Shown here: positions 17,587 through 26,250 of the stretch, piece after piece
How positions within the stretch are numbered: position 1 is the first letter of the stretch
Layout: each line of letters opens with the position of its first letter
DNA from: Rhodospirillaceae bacterium LM-1
Lineage (GTDB): Bacteria > Pseudomonadota > Alphaproteobacteria > Rhodospirillales > WMHbin7
NCBI GenBank assembly: GCA_902725215.1
Contig: CACUVI010000001.1
Span: 248,001-312,000, forward strand
Length of the DNA: 64,000 nucleotides
Direction: 5' to 3'
Notes under the pieces: model-generated
The model's input: only the letters and a program-made list of their open reading frames with translations
What the model was told of the DNA's origin: nothing
Database searches by the model: none
Position numbers and translations under genes: made by a program

Positions 17587-18309
17587 ATGGACCATGTCGC
17601 TCTTAAGAACCCCCATTTCTTTTATACAACGGCGCCGCTGCCCTGCCCGTATCTCGAAGGCCGCTTCGAGCGCAAGCTGGTTACCGAACTAAGCGGTCCA
17701 GACGGCAAAAGCCTGCATGAATCGCTTTCCAGGGCGGGTTTCAGGCGCAGCCACGCCATCGCCTATGCCCCCGCCTGCCCGAACTGCCGGGCCTGCATTC
17801 CTGTGCGCATTCTGGCTAGCGAATTCAAGCCTGACCGCACCATGCGCCGCATTCGCAACGCCACGCAGGATGTCGCGATCCTAAGGGGACCGGCGCGGGC
17901 CACCAGCGAACAATACCGTCTGTTCACCCGCTATCAGGATGCGCGCCATTCCGGAAGCGACATGGCGCTGATGGGTTTCTACGACTATCGCTCGATGATC
18001 GAAGACAGCCCGATCGAAAGTTTCATGGTCGAACTGCGCGGCCCCGACAACAGACTGCTTGGAGCCTGCCTGGGCGATTGCCTGAGCGACGGCCTGTCCG
18101 CCGTCTACAGTTTCTATGAAACGCAAGACCCAGGAAGCAGCCTGGGCACCCGCATCGTTTTGTGGCTGATCGAGGAAGCCAATCGTCTTGGCTTGCCTTA
18201 TGTCTATTTGGGATACTGGATCGCGGAAAGCCGCAAGATGGCCTACAAGGCGCGCTTCAAACCGATGGAAGCCTTCGGCCCTGCCGGATGGGTTCCCCTG
18301 AAGGATTAG
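17587..18309 (+). CDS. bpt: Aspartate/glutamate leucyltransferase (Bpt)
   Basis: This 240-residue enzyme transfers leucine from Leu-tRNA to proteins with N-terminal Asp or Glu, marking them for ClpAP through the N-end rule pathway. The N-terminal FFYTTAPLPCPYLEGRFERK and the cysteine motif ACPNCRACIPVRI are typical of ATE1/Bpt proteins. The C-terminal half contains the GNAT-like segment (SAVYSFYETQDPGSSLGTRI, YVYLGYWIAESRKMAYKARF). It follows the RDD gene by 44 bases. clpP is at 40.6-41.3 kb, but no clpA or clpS is in the window. Confidence 0.93.
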   Translation: MDHVALKNPHFFYTTAPLPCPYLEGRFERKLVTELSGPDGKSLHESLSRAGFRRSHAIAYAPACPNCRACIPVRILASEFKPDRTMRRIRNATQDVAILRGPARATSEQYRLFTRYQDARHSGSDMALMGFYDYRSMIEDSPIESFMVELRGPDNRLLGACLGDCLSDGLSAVYSFYETQDPGSSLGTRIVLWLIEEANRLGLPYVYLGYWIAESRKMAYKARFKPMEAFGPAGWVPLKD

Positions 18310-19611
<1,302 letters not shown>

Positions 19612-19637
19612 GCCCCGCGAGGGCTGACAGCCTAACG

Positions 19638-19671
19638 AAAAGCCCCGCTCTCACGAGCGGGGCTTTTTTTT
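19638..19671. terminator. Bidirectional rho-independent terminator between dctP and dctM
   Basis: AAAAGCCCCGCTC and GAGCGGGGCTTTTTTT form a strong GC stem with a TCAC loop. A-tracts and T-tracts on either side make it work for both the plus-strand dctP and the minus-strand dctQM transcripts. Confidence 0.92.
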
Positions 19672-19693
19672 AACTGAAATGCTTCGCCAAAAT

Positions 19694-21367
19694 CTATTGC
19701 GGTTTTTGATCAGCCTCGGCGGGGGCGGACTCGTTCTCCCCCTCGGGCTTGTTGTCCTCGAACATCGGCGCTCCATATTCCTCGGGCGTGAAATTCAATT
19801 CGATTTTGGACGGGTCGATCACTTTCTGATCGTCAAGCGATCCCAGCACCAGATCGGGCAGGAAGATCAAGACGCCAACCATGATGACCTGGATCACCAC
19901 AAAGGGCACTGCGCCCCAATAGATTTGCCCTGTCGTAATGCGCGCCGTCAGTTTTCCCGTGACCTTGTCGATATAATCTTGGGCAGGGGCTACGCTGCGC
20001 AGATAGAACAGCGCGAAACCGAATGGCGGATGCATGAAGGAAGTTTGCATATTCACGCCCAACAGCACGCCGAACCAGATCAGATCGATGCCCAACTTGT
20101 CGGCCACCGGCGCCAACAGCGGCACCACGATAAAAGCCAGTTCGAAGAAATCGAGAAAGAAGGCCAGCACGAAAATCAGGATATTGACCACGATCAGGAA
20201 GCCAACCTGTCCACCCGGCAGATCAAGCAACAGATGCTCGACCCACAGATCGCCGTTCACCCCACGGAAGACCAAACCAAACACCGTCGATCCCACCAGG
20301 ATAAAAACGACGAAAGAGGTCAGCTTGGCCGTGCTTTCCATGGCCTGTTTCATCAAATTGATGGACAGTTTGCGCTTGGCAAAGGCCATGATCAAAGCCC
20401 CGGTGGCCCCCATGGCGCCGCCTTCAGTCGGCGTGGCGATGCCAAGGAAAATGGTGCCCAAAACCAAAAAGATCAGCGCAAGCGGCGGCACCATCACGAT
20501 GACCACTTGCTGCGCCATGCGGCTGATCAGGCGCATCCCCATCGCCTTATGCAGAACGACCAGCAGATACAGCGCCAGCACCGGCAGGAACATGGCAAGA
20601 ATGGGATCGACAAATTGGGTCAACAACCAAGCCGTTCCCGCACAAAGCCCGGTAATCGCCACGACGGAGGGATAGCCCGCCGAACCGTCGTCTTCCTTGA
20701 TTGTTCGCGCCTCGAACGGCAGGGCCGGCGCCGCCTTGGGATTGAAGATCGTCACCGACAAAACATAGATGGCGTAAAACGAAGTCAGCACGAGGCCGGG
20801 AAAGAAAGCGCCCTGATACATGTCGCCCACCGAGCGGCCCAACTGATCGGCCATGATGATCAGAACCAGCGACGGCGGAATAATCTGCGCCAAGGTGCCC
20901 GAAGCCGCGATGACGCCGGATGCCAGCCTGCGGTCGTAGCCGTAGCGAAGCATGATGGGCAACGAGATCAGCCCCATGGAAATCACCGATGCGGCGACAA
21001 CGCCGGTAGTGGCCGCCAACAACGCTCCCACGAAAATGACGGCGAAAGCCAAGCCGCCGCGCATGGTGCCGAACAACTGGCCCACCGTATCCAGCAAATC
21101 CTCGGCCATGCCGCTGCGCTCGAGAATAAGCCCCATGAAGGTGAAGAAGGGAATGGCCAGCAGCGTGTCGTTCGACATGATGCCGAATATGCGCTGCGGA
21201 AGCGCTTGCAAAAGGCTGGGCGTCAGCAAGCCAAGCTCGATCCCGATCATGCCGAACATCAATCCGTTGGCGGCCAGGGCGAAAGCCACCGGATAGCCCA
21301 GCAGCAAGAACACCACCAGGGCCGCGAACATCATGGGCGCCATGTTGTCGATCAGGAACTGTGTCAT
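19694..21367 (-). CDS. dctM: TRAP transporter large permease (DctM)
   Basis: The 557-residue membrane protein has about twelve helices in the usual DctM arrangement (FLIDNMAPMMFAALVVFLLLGYPVAFALA, LLAIPFFTFMGLILERSGMAEDLL, VGALLAATTGVVAASVISMGLISLPIM, GTIFLGIATPTEGGAMGATGAL). It uses the sodium gradient to import the substrate delivered by DctP. It is longer than the usual 430 residues, with an added middle segment and a hydrophilic C-terminal tail of about 45 residues, as in the larger 2-oxo acid/mannitol-type DctM proteins. The start overlaps the dctQ stop (ATGA). It is convergent with dctP. Confidence 0.92.
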   Translation of the reverse strand: MTQFLIDNMAPMMFAALVVFLLLGYPVAFALAANGLMFGMIGIELGLLTPSLLQALPQRIFGIMSNDTLLAIPFFTFMGLILERSGMAEDLLDTVGQLFGTMRGGLAFAVIFVGALLAATTGVVAASVISMGLISLPIMLRYGYDRRLASGVIAASGTLAQIIPPSLVLIIMADQLGRSVGDMYQGAFFPGLVLTSFYAIYVLSVTIFNPKAAPALPFEARTIKEDDGSAGYPSVVAITGLCAGTAWLLTQFVDPILAMFLPVLALYLLVVLHKAMGMRLISRMAQQVVIVMVPPLALIFLVLGTIFLGIATPTEGGAMGATGALIMAFAKRKLSINLMKQAMESTAKLTSFVVFILVGSTVFGLVFRGVNGDLWVEHLLLDLPGGQVGFLIVVNILIFVLAFFLDFFELAFIVVPLLAPVADKLGIDLIWFGVLLGVNMQTSFMHPPFGFALFYLRSVAPAQDYIDKVTGKLTARITTGQIYWGAVPFVVIQVIMVGVLIFLPDLVLGSLDDQKVIDPSKIELNFTPEEYGAPMFEDNKPEGENESAPAEADQKPQ

Positions 21368-21927
21368 GACGCTTCTCCCGTCTTGACGGGAGTATGATGC
21401 CCGCCATGCGGGCCGGGATCTTCAAGATGCCCTGTTAGAATGGCGATCTTCTTTAGCATTTCCGACACGCCTTGCAGGGTCAGAAGAATGAATCCGACGG
21501 GAACCAGAAGTTTCACCGGCCAGCGGATCAGGCCGCCGGTATTGGTCGACACTTCCTGCGTGGCATAGGATTCGACCAGCATCGCCCAGGACAGTTCGGT
21601 CAGAAGAATCGTCATCGGCAACAGAAAGACCAGCGTGCCCAAAATATCGATCCAGATTTGCGCCTTGCGCGGCAAATGGCTGGAAACGACGTCGATGCGG
21701 ATATGTTCGTTTCTAAGCAAGGTGAAACCGGCACAGAGCAGAAAAACCGCCGAGAAAAGATACCATTGAGCTTCCAGCCAGGCGTTCGATCCGATATTCA
21801 GCGCGTATCGCAAACTGGCATTGCCTGCACTGATAAGAACGGCGACCAATATCCCCCACATCACCGTCTTGCCGATCGCTTCGTTCATCTTGTCGATAAG
21901 ACGACTCAACCCGAGAAGAAAATTCAA
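21364..21927 (-). CDS. dctQ: TRAP transporter small permease (DctQ)
   Basis: The 187-residue protein has four hydrophobic segments and the family pattern NASLRYALNIGSNAWLEAQWYLFSAVFLL and EHIRIDVVSSHLPRKAQIWIDILG. It partners DctM. The start is a TTG at 21927 with GGAG seven bases upstream; the first ATG (21891) lacks a good ribosome binding site. It is the first gene of the dctQM unit. The GntR-like element lies about 90 bases upstream. Confidence 0.9.
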   Translation of the reverse strand: MNFLLGLSRLIDKMNEAIGKTVMWGILVAVLISAGNASLRYALNIGSNAWLEAQWYLFSAVFLLCAGFTLLRNEHIRIDVVSSHLPRKAQIWIDILGTLVFLLPMTILLTELSWAMLVESYATQEVSTNTGGLIRWPVKLLVPVGFILLTLQGVSEMLKKIAILTGHLEDPGPHGGHHTPVKTGEAS

Positions 21928-22014
21928 GGCGCGTCTCCGTTTTTCGTTTGTCTGGAGCTGGCCTTACTATGCCACGCGCTTGCAGGCTTCGCCAGTGCGT
22001 AACGGCGAGCAAAA

Positions 22015-22027
22015 CTGGTATTACCTA
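22015..22027. promoter_or_regulatory. FadR/LldR-type GntR-like operator upstream of dctQM
   Basis: CTGGTATTACCTA matches the dctP-upstream element (TTGGTAATACCTA at 18350-18362) at 11 of 13 positions. It lies 88-100 bases upstream of the dctQ start and just beyond the stop of the next gene. The same core in front of both halves of a convergent TRAP locus suggests common control. Confidence 0.5.
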
Positions 22028-22028
22028 T

Positions 22029-23312
22029 TCACTCCCCATCGCTGGGCGGCGCGTAACCGCGATCCTCATGCTCGCCCTGCGGCAGCGAATCGCCAGCGTT
22101 GCCGGGAATGAAAACTTCCTCGTGCCTTTCAAGCTGAACGGGAGCGTCGGCGGGTGTCCTGGGCGAATCGGCAGGCTTCAAGCCGATCCAAAATATTGCA
22201 AGCGCGAAGGCGATGCCTTGGGCAAAGGGCAACAAGATGCGCTGACGTGAAGTCATCGTGCGTGCCAGGCCGGACAGCGGCGCAAAAATGAAGGCGGCCC
22301 CCAGCAGAAACGGCGGAATTCCATTGGCGAGCAACAGCGGCCCGGCCAAAGGAATTAACAGAATCGCCAGGGACATTGGCTCGATCAACAGGCCCAGAAG
22401 CGCCAGAGCGGCGGCCAGCGCCAGCAACAGCGTCATGGCGTTTCCACCGGGCAGAGCGGACAACAGCTTGTCCACAAACATTGCGCCGCCGATGCCTTGA
22501 AAGACGAGCATGAAGGCCGCCCCGGCGATCAAGGCGGAATAGATGACGGCAGAACGGCGCAAGGCCAGGTCGAGTTGATCGCCCAATCGGTCAAGCCGCA
22601 CTTCCTTGGCAAGAAACCCCAGCCCCAAGGACAGGCCGACGCCAACCGCCCCCGCTTCCGCCGGGCTGGCCAGGCCAAACAGAATGATGGCCGGGATGGA
22701 AACCGCGGCAAGACCGGCAAAAATCGCGGGCGAAAGCGTAGGTTTGTTGTTGGTCTCGCCTTCAATGGCCGCCTCGTCGCTTCTCGCAAAGCCAAGAAGG
22801 AGCGCCAGACAAAGGCCGGGGACAATCATCGCCGACATCAGCGAAAGAACATTGATCGGCGCTTGGCTTTCTTGCGAAGCCTTGCCAATCAAATCGGCCA
22901 GCAGAACGAGAAAGGGCGACGCGGGGATGACCCGTTCCAGCAAGGCGGAAACGGCCGAGCCATGGCCTTTGTCGCCTCCGCCGCCCGCCATGGCCAGCAA
23001 AACGTCGCTGACGGGAAAGACAAGCCGCGACAAGCGCTGGCGCAAGGCGCAAAAAGCGCTCGTGCCTTGCAGAAAGGTTCCCGAAAGCGCCAGCAGAGGA
23101 ATAGCCAGCAGGACTTCGTTTTCCAGAAGGCTCTTCAACTGCCCGGCCAAGTCTCCCATCAGAACGATATCGTAAACGCCAAGCGACTGCCCCATCGCCA
23201 GGCCTAGCAAGGCGCCGCCAGCCAAAACCAGGGGCGTCGGCAATCCCGCCAGCAAGCCGACCAGAACAAGAACCAACATCAAGGGGGCAAGAAAACCGGA
23301 CTCGTCCATCAT
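22029..23312 (-). CDS. Divergent TRAP large-permease-like membrane protein
   Basis: The protein has 427 residues from the ATG at 23312. The overall DctM outline can be seen: LAGLPTPLVLAGGALLGLAMG, ENEVLLAIPLLALSGTFLQG and ASPAEAGAVGVGLSLGLGFL near the middle. However, the segment that normally carries the first substrate/sodium-site loop is replaced by a short AMAGGGGDKGHGSAVSALLERVIPASP stretch. The last 50 residues are hydrophilic. It is paired by a TGATG overlap with a DctQ-like gene, has no binding-protein gene of its own, and is divergent from a histidine kinase gene. It may be a modified transporter or a sensory partner; the role is unknown. Confidence 0.65.
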   Translation of the reverse strand: MMDESGFLAPLMLVLVLVGLLAGLPTPLVLAGGALLGLAMGQSLGVYDIVLMGDLAGQLKSLLENEVLLAIPLLALSGTFLQGTSAFCALRQRLSRLVFPVSDVLLAMAGGGGDKGHGSAVSALLERVIPASPFLVLLADLIGKASQESQAPINVLSLMSAMIVPGLCLALLLGFARSDEAAIEGETNNKPTLSPAIFAGLAAVSIPAIILFGLASPAEAGAVGVGLSLGLGFLAKEVRLDRLGDQLDLALRRSAVIYSALIAGAAFMLVFQGIGGAMFVDKLLSALPGGNAMTLLLALAAALALLGLLIEPMSLAILLIPLAGPLLLANGIPPFLLGAAFIFAPLSGLARTMTSRQRILLPFAQGIAFALAIFWIGLKPADSPRTPADAPVQLERHEEVFIPGNAGDSLPQGEHEDRGYAPPSDGE

Positions 23313-23818
23313 CAAGCCTGTCTAGGCCGTAAACGCATCAATCCGGCCAAGCCTTGCGAGAAAAGGCCCAAGGCTTCCAGCCCCAGAGCCAAAGCCCCCA
23401 CATCGATGGCCAGACGCCACCACAGACTTTCCAATAGGCCGCTTGGCTCGCCGATCAATCCCGGAGCAGCAAGCGACAAAGATCCTGCGAACAGATCAAG
23501 CAGCAGCGCCCAAGGCAGCACGATGCCGAGACCGGCGCCGACCAGCAGCACGGACCGCGCATTTGGCGAAAGGAAGCGAAAAAGGAAGATGTCGTCGATG
23601 TCCGTTTTGAGCGCCACGCCGCTTCCCGCCAACATGACCAGCGCCGTGCACCAGACATAGGCGGGCGGCATGCCCACCTCTCCCGACCCAAGAAGATGGC
23701 GCAACAGAAGAACGGCGATCCCTGCCCCCGCCACGGCCAGCAACAGCCAGGATGCGGCATCGCCGATCCGTATACTTGCCCTTTCCGCCCAATTGGCAAG
23801 GCCCGCAAAAAAGCGCAT
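23312..23818 (-). CDS. DctQ-like small membrane protein
   Basis: The protein has 168 residues from the ATG at 23818, which has a strong GGGAGG eight bases upstream. It has about four hydrophobic segments (WLLLAVAGAGIAVLLLRHLLG, YVWCTALVMLAGSGVAL, VLLVGAGLGIVLPWALLLDL, and one near the C-terminus). The size, topology, KTDIDDIFLFRFLSP loop and translational coupling to a DctM-like gene indicate a TRAP small subunit, but sequence similarity to the standard DctQ is weak. It should act with the protein encoded at 22029-23312. Confidence 0.55.
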   Translation of the reverse strand: MRFFAGLANWAERASIRIGDAASWLLLAVAGAGIAVLLLRHLLGSGEVGMPPAYVWCTALVMLAGSGVALKTDIDDIFLFRFLSPNARSVLLVGAGLGIVLPWALLLDLFAGSLSLAAPGLIGEPSGLLESLWWRLAIDVGALALGLEALGLFSQGLAGLMRLRPRQA

Positions 23819-23934
23819 GCCGAGCGCCTCCCCAAAATTTCTTATTCCCGTCACCCTATCAAACACATCAAGCGGATCGCAAGAAACCAATAAAAGATGC
23901 TTCAATTCCCTCTCATTATCTGGAGAATAGAGGG

Positions 23935-25524
23935 ATGCCGAGATTACGCGATCCAGTCATTGTCGCCGCCTATTTGGCCTTGTATATGACCGCCGACATG
24001 GCGGCGGCGGCGCATCTCTTTGCCGACTTGTTGGCGCATCCTTGGAATGCGGCGCCCGCCATCAGCTTTGCCATAGCGGTGCGCCATGGCCGAAAGTGGC
24101 TGTGGTTCGCCTTTGTGGCTCCCCTGCTGGCCGGACTGATCGACGGCGGTTTTCTTGCCGCCCCCCTATCGGCCATCCTGCGCGCCGCAGCGGAAACCGC
24201 TGGCGCCGCCCTGGGCGTCATTCTGCTGCATCCAAGAAATTCCGCCCTCGTTTGCAGCTTGAAGCGACGGCGCGGCGTTTTCAGATTCCTGACGGCCGCC
24301 TGCGCGGCATCGGCCCTGACCTCGATCATTCTGGCAATTCCGCCTTTTCTGGAAACGAATTCCATTGAACCGGCAACGCTACTGTTTTTGTTTCACCTTG
24401 TGGCCATCCTGTCCATCGCCCCGCTTGTTCTTGTTTACGACAAATCTTGGAGACATGTCCGCTTCCAGGCGCTGCTTACCGGCGAAATCATCTTGCAGAC
24501 CGGCGCGCTGGCCCTGATCGCCTGGGAAGTGTTCGGCCGGTTCGTCAACGAGGAAATCCACTTTTTCTATCTTCTCTTTTTGCCCTTCGCCTGGATCGCC
24601 ACGCGCCATGGGCAAATCGGCGCAGCCTTGGCCTTGGGGGCCATCTACGTCGCCCCCGTCCTGACCGACCTTCTGTTCGGACACAACGACACGATGATCG
24701 TCGAGATGCAAATCCGCCTGGGCGTTCTGGCCGTGACAAGCCTGCTGTTTGGCGCCATGACCGCCGAGCGGCGCGACGCTGAGATGCGCATGCTGGAGCG
24801 CCAGACCGAGCTGGCGCATTTTCAACGCTTGAATGTGGGTTGGGAAATGGCGTCAGCCCTGGCGCACGAATTGAACCAGCCCCTGACGGCCGCCATGAAC
24901 CTGACCCAGGCGGCCTTGCGACTTCTCAAAACGCCGTCGCCGGATATTGAGCGCGCCGCCAACGTCATGAGCATGAGCGTGGACAGGGTCGAGCGCGTGG
25001 GACAGATCATCCATGGCCTGCGCGACTTCATGCGCAAGGGAGAATTGACCCTGGCCGCCAACGCGATGTCCGACATGGCCGATGACGCCATCCGGCTCGT
25101 CTCGGCCGAAGCCAATGCCGCAGGTGTCGCAATCTTGTCATCCGGCATGTCGGCCCTGCCAGAGGTGATGGCCGACAAGACGCAAATCGTGCAGGTTCTG
25201 ATCAATCTGTTGCGCAATGCCATCCAGTCCCTGACCTTGTCAAAAACCCCGCATCCGCAAATAACCGTTGCCGGAAGGATCGATATCGACATGATCGAAA
25301 TATCGGTCGCCGACAGCGGTCCTGGAATGCCGAACGAAGTCATGGACCATCTGTTCGAGCCATTCGTCACCACCAAGGTGGCAGGAATGGGGTTGGGGCT
25401 TTCCATCAGCAAGTCTATACTGGAAGCGCATGAGGGAAGATTGTGGGCAGAAAACGCGCCCACGGGCGGCGCCATTTTTCGGTTCACCCTGCCCCTGGCG
25501 AAAAGGGATTTAGAGAATGCCTGA
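23935..25524 (+). CDS. Membrane-bound sensor histidine kinase
   Basis: The protein has 529 residues from the ATG at 23935, with GGAG nine bases upstream. The first 280 residues form about eight hydrophobic segments resembling a MASE1-type sensor (VIVAAYLALYMTADMAAAAHLF). The kinase core has H311 in ALAHELNQPLTAAMN, then NLLRNAIQSL (N box), SVADSGPGMPNEVMDHLFEPF (G1/F) and GMGLGLSISKSILEAHEG (G2). Its stop overlaps the start of a FixJ-type regulator, so they are a two-component pair. It is divergent from the TRAP-like genes at 22029-23818, and a DctS/DctR-like role in controlling transport is plausible. The signal is unknown. Confidence 0.88.
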   Translation: MPRLRDPVIVAAYLALYMTADMAAAAHLFADLLAHPWNAAPAISFAIAVRHGRKWLWFAFVAPLLAGLIDGGFLAAPLSAILRAAAETAGAALGVILLHPRNSALVCSLKRRRGVFRFLTAACAASALTSIILAIPPFLETNSIEPATLLFLFHLVAILSIAPLVLVYDKSWRHVRFQALLTGEIILQTGALALIAWEVFGRFVNEEIHFFYLLFLPFAWIATRHGQIGAALALGAIYVAPVLTDLLFGHNDTMIVEMQIRLGVLAVTSLLFGAMTAERRDAEMRMLERQTELAHFQRLNVGWEMASALAHELNQPLTAAMNLTQAALRLLKTPSPDIERAANVMSMSVDRVERVGQIIHGLRDFMRKGELTLAANAMSDMADDAIRLVSAEANAAGVAILSSGMSALPEVMADKTQIVQVLINLLRNAIQSLTLSKTPHPQITVAGRIDIDMIEISVADSGPGMPNEVMDHLFEPFVTTKVAGMGLGLSISKSILEAHEGRLWAENAPTGGAIFRFTLPLAKRDLENA

Positions 25525-26122
25525 CACACAGATTATCTTCGTAATCGACGATTCTGCCGATGTCCGAGAATCGCTGGCCATTCTTTTGGATTCTGCAGGC
25601 TATCGCAGCAAAACCTTCGCCTCGGCGCTCGATTTTTTGAAAGTGGTGCAGCCTGGCTGGGCGGGATGCATCGTGGCGGATGTGCGCATGCCCGGCATGA
25701 CCGGCATTGAATTATTGAAGGATCTGCGCCTGCGCGGCATCCGTCTGCCCGTTATCATCATCACGGCGCACGCCGATGTGCCTATGGCGGTGGCCGCCTT
25801 GAAGGCTGGCGCCGTCGATTTCATTCAAAAGCCCTTTCGTGACGAAGTGCTGCTGTCGAGCATCCGAACGGCTCTGATGCCGCCGCTTAAGGACTCGGCT
25901 GCGCAATCCGCAGCAAGCAACGGCTTCAATATGGATATTCTAAGCCCCAGGGAGCAGGATGTTTTGCTGCTGCTGGTGGCCGGTCACCCCAACAAGGTGG
26001 TGGCGGAAAGACTGGGGATCAGCACCCGAACCGTCGAAGTCCATCGCGCGCACATCATGGAAAAAACCGGCGCCAAAAACATCGCCGAGCTTGTGCGCCT
26101 AGCCTGCGCCGTGGCCAGCTGA
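25517..26122 (+). CDS. FixJ/DctR-type response regulator
   Basis: The 201-residue protein has an N-terminal receiver with D11-D12 (FVIDDSADVRESL), phosphoacceptor D55 (CIVADVRMPGMTG), a TAHADVPMAV segment and a conserved lysine in IQKPF. The C-terminal LuxR-type helix-turn-helix is LSPREQDVLLLLVAGHPNKVV then GISTRTVEVHRAHIMEKTGA. This is the FixJ family. It is co-transcribed with the upstream kinase gene (8-base overlap). Likely targets are the neighbouring transport genes, but no binding site is identified. Confidence 0.92.
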   Translation: MPDTQIIFVIDDSADVRESLAILLDSAGYRSKTFASALDFLKVVQPGWAGCIVADVRMPGMTGIELLKDLRLRGIRLPVIIITAHADVPMAVAALKAGAVDFIQKPFRDEVLLSSIRTALMPPLKDSAAQSAASNGFNMDILSPREQDVLLLLVAGHPNKVVAERLGISTRTVEVHRAHIMEKTGAKNIAELVRLACAVAS

Positions 26123-26150
26123 CTCTGGCTGGAACAAACGGAATACGTCT

Positions 26151-26162
26151 TGTTACGTAACA
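26151..26162. promoter_or_regulatory. 12-base perfect palindrome upstream of the SulP gene
   Basis: TGTTACGTAACA is a perfect palindrome 29 bases after the stop of the FixJ-type regulator gene and 89 bases upstream of the sulP start. It looks like a dimeric regulator site. No regulator is assigned. Confidence 0.4.
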
Positions 26163-26215
26163 GTCCCAATTGAGACCGTTTCAGAGGTCAGTCTATATTA
26201 GATATGACTAAGTTA

Positions 26216-26229
26216 CCTGGAATTCCAGG
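26216..26229. promoter_or_regulatory. 14-base perfect palindrome before the SulP ribosome binding site
   Basis: CCTGGAATTCCAGG is a perfect palindrome ending six bases before the GGAGG (26236-26240) of the sulP gene. It could be a repressor site or form a hairpin in the leader that affects translation. Either role is inference. Confidence 0.4.
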
Positions 26230-26250
26230 AATCGCGGAGGATTTCAAGCA

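Noticed and set aside
19679-21397. Long plus-strand reading frame (572 codons) opposite dctM
   Set aside because: It is extremely rich in His, Gln, Asp and Arg, as expected of the complement of a membrane protein gene; dctM is the real gene.
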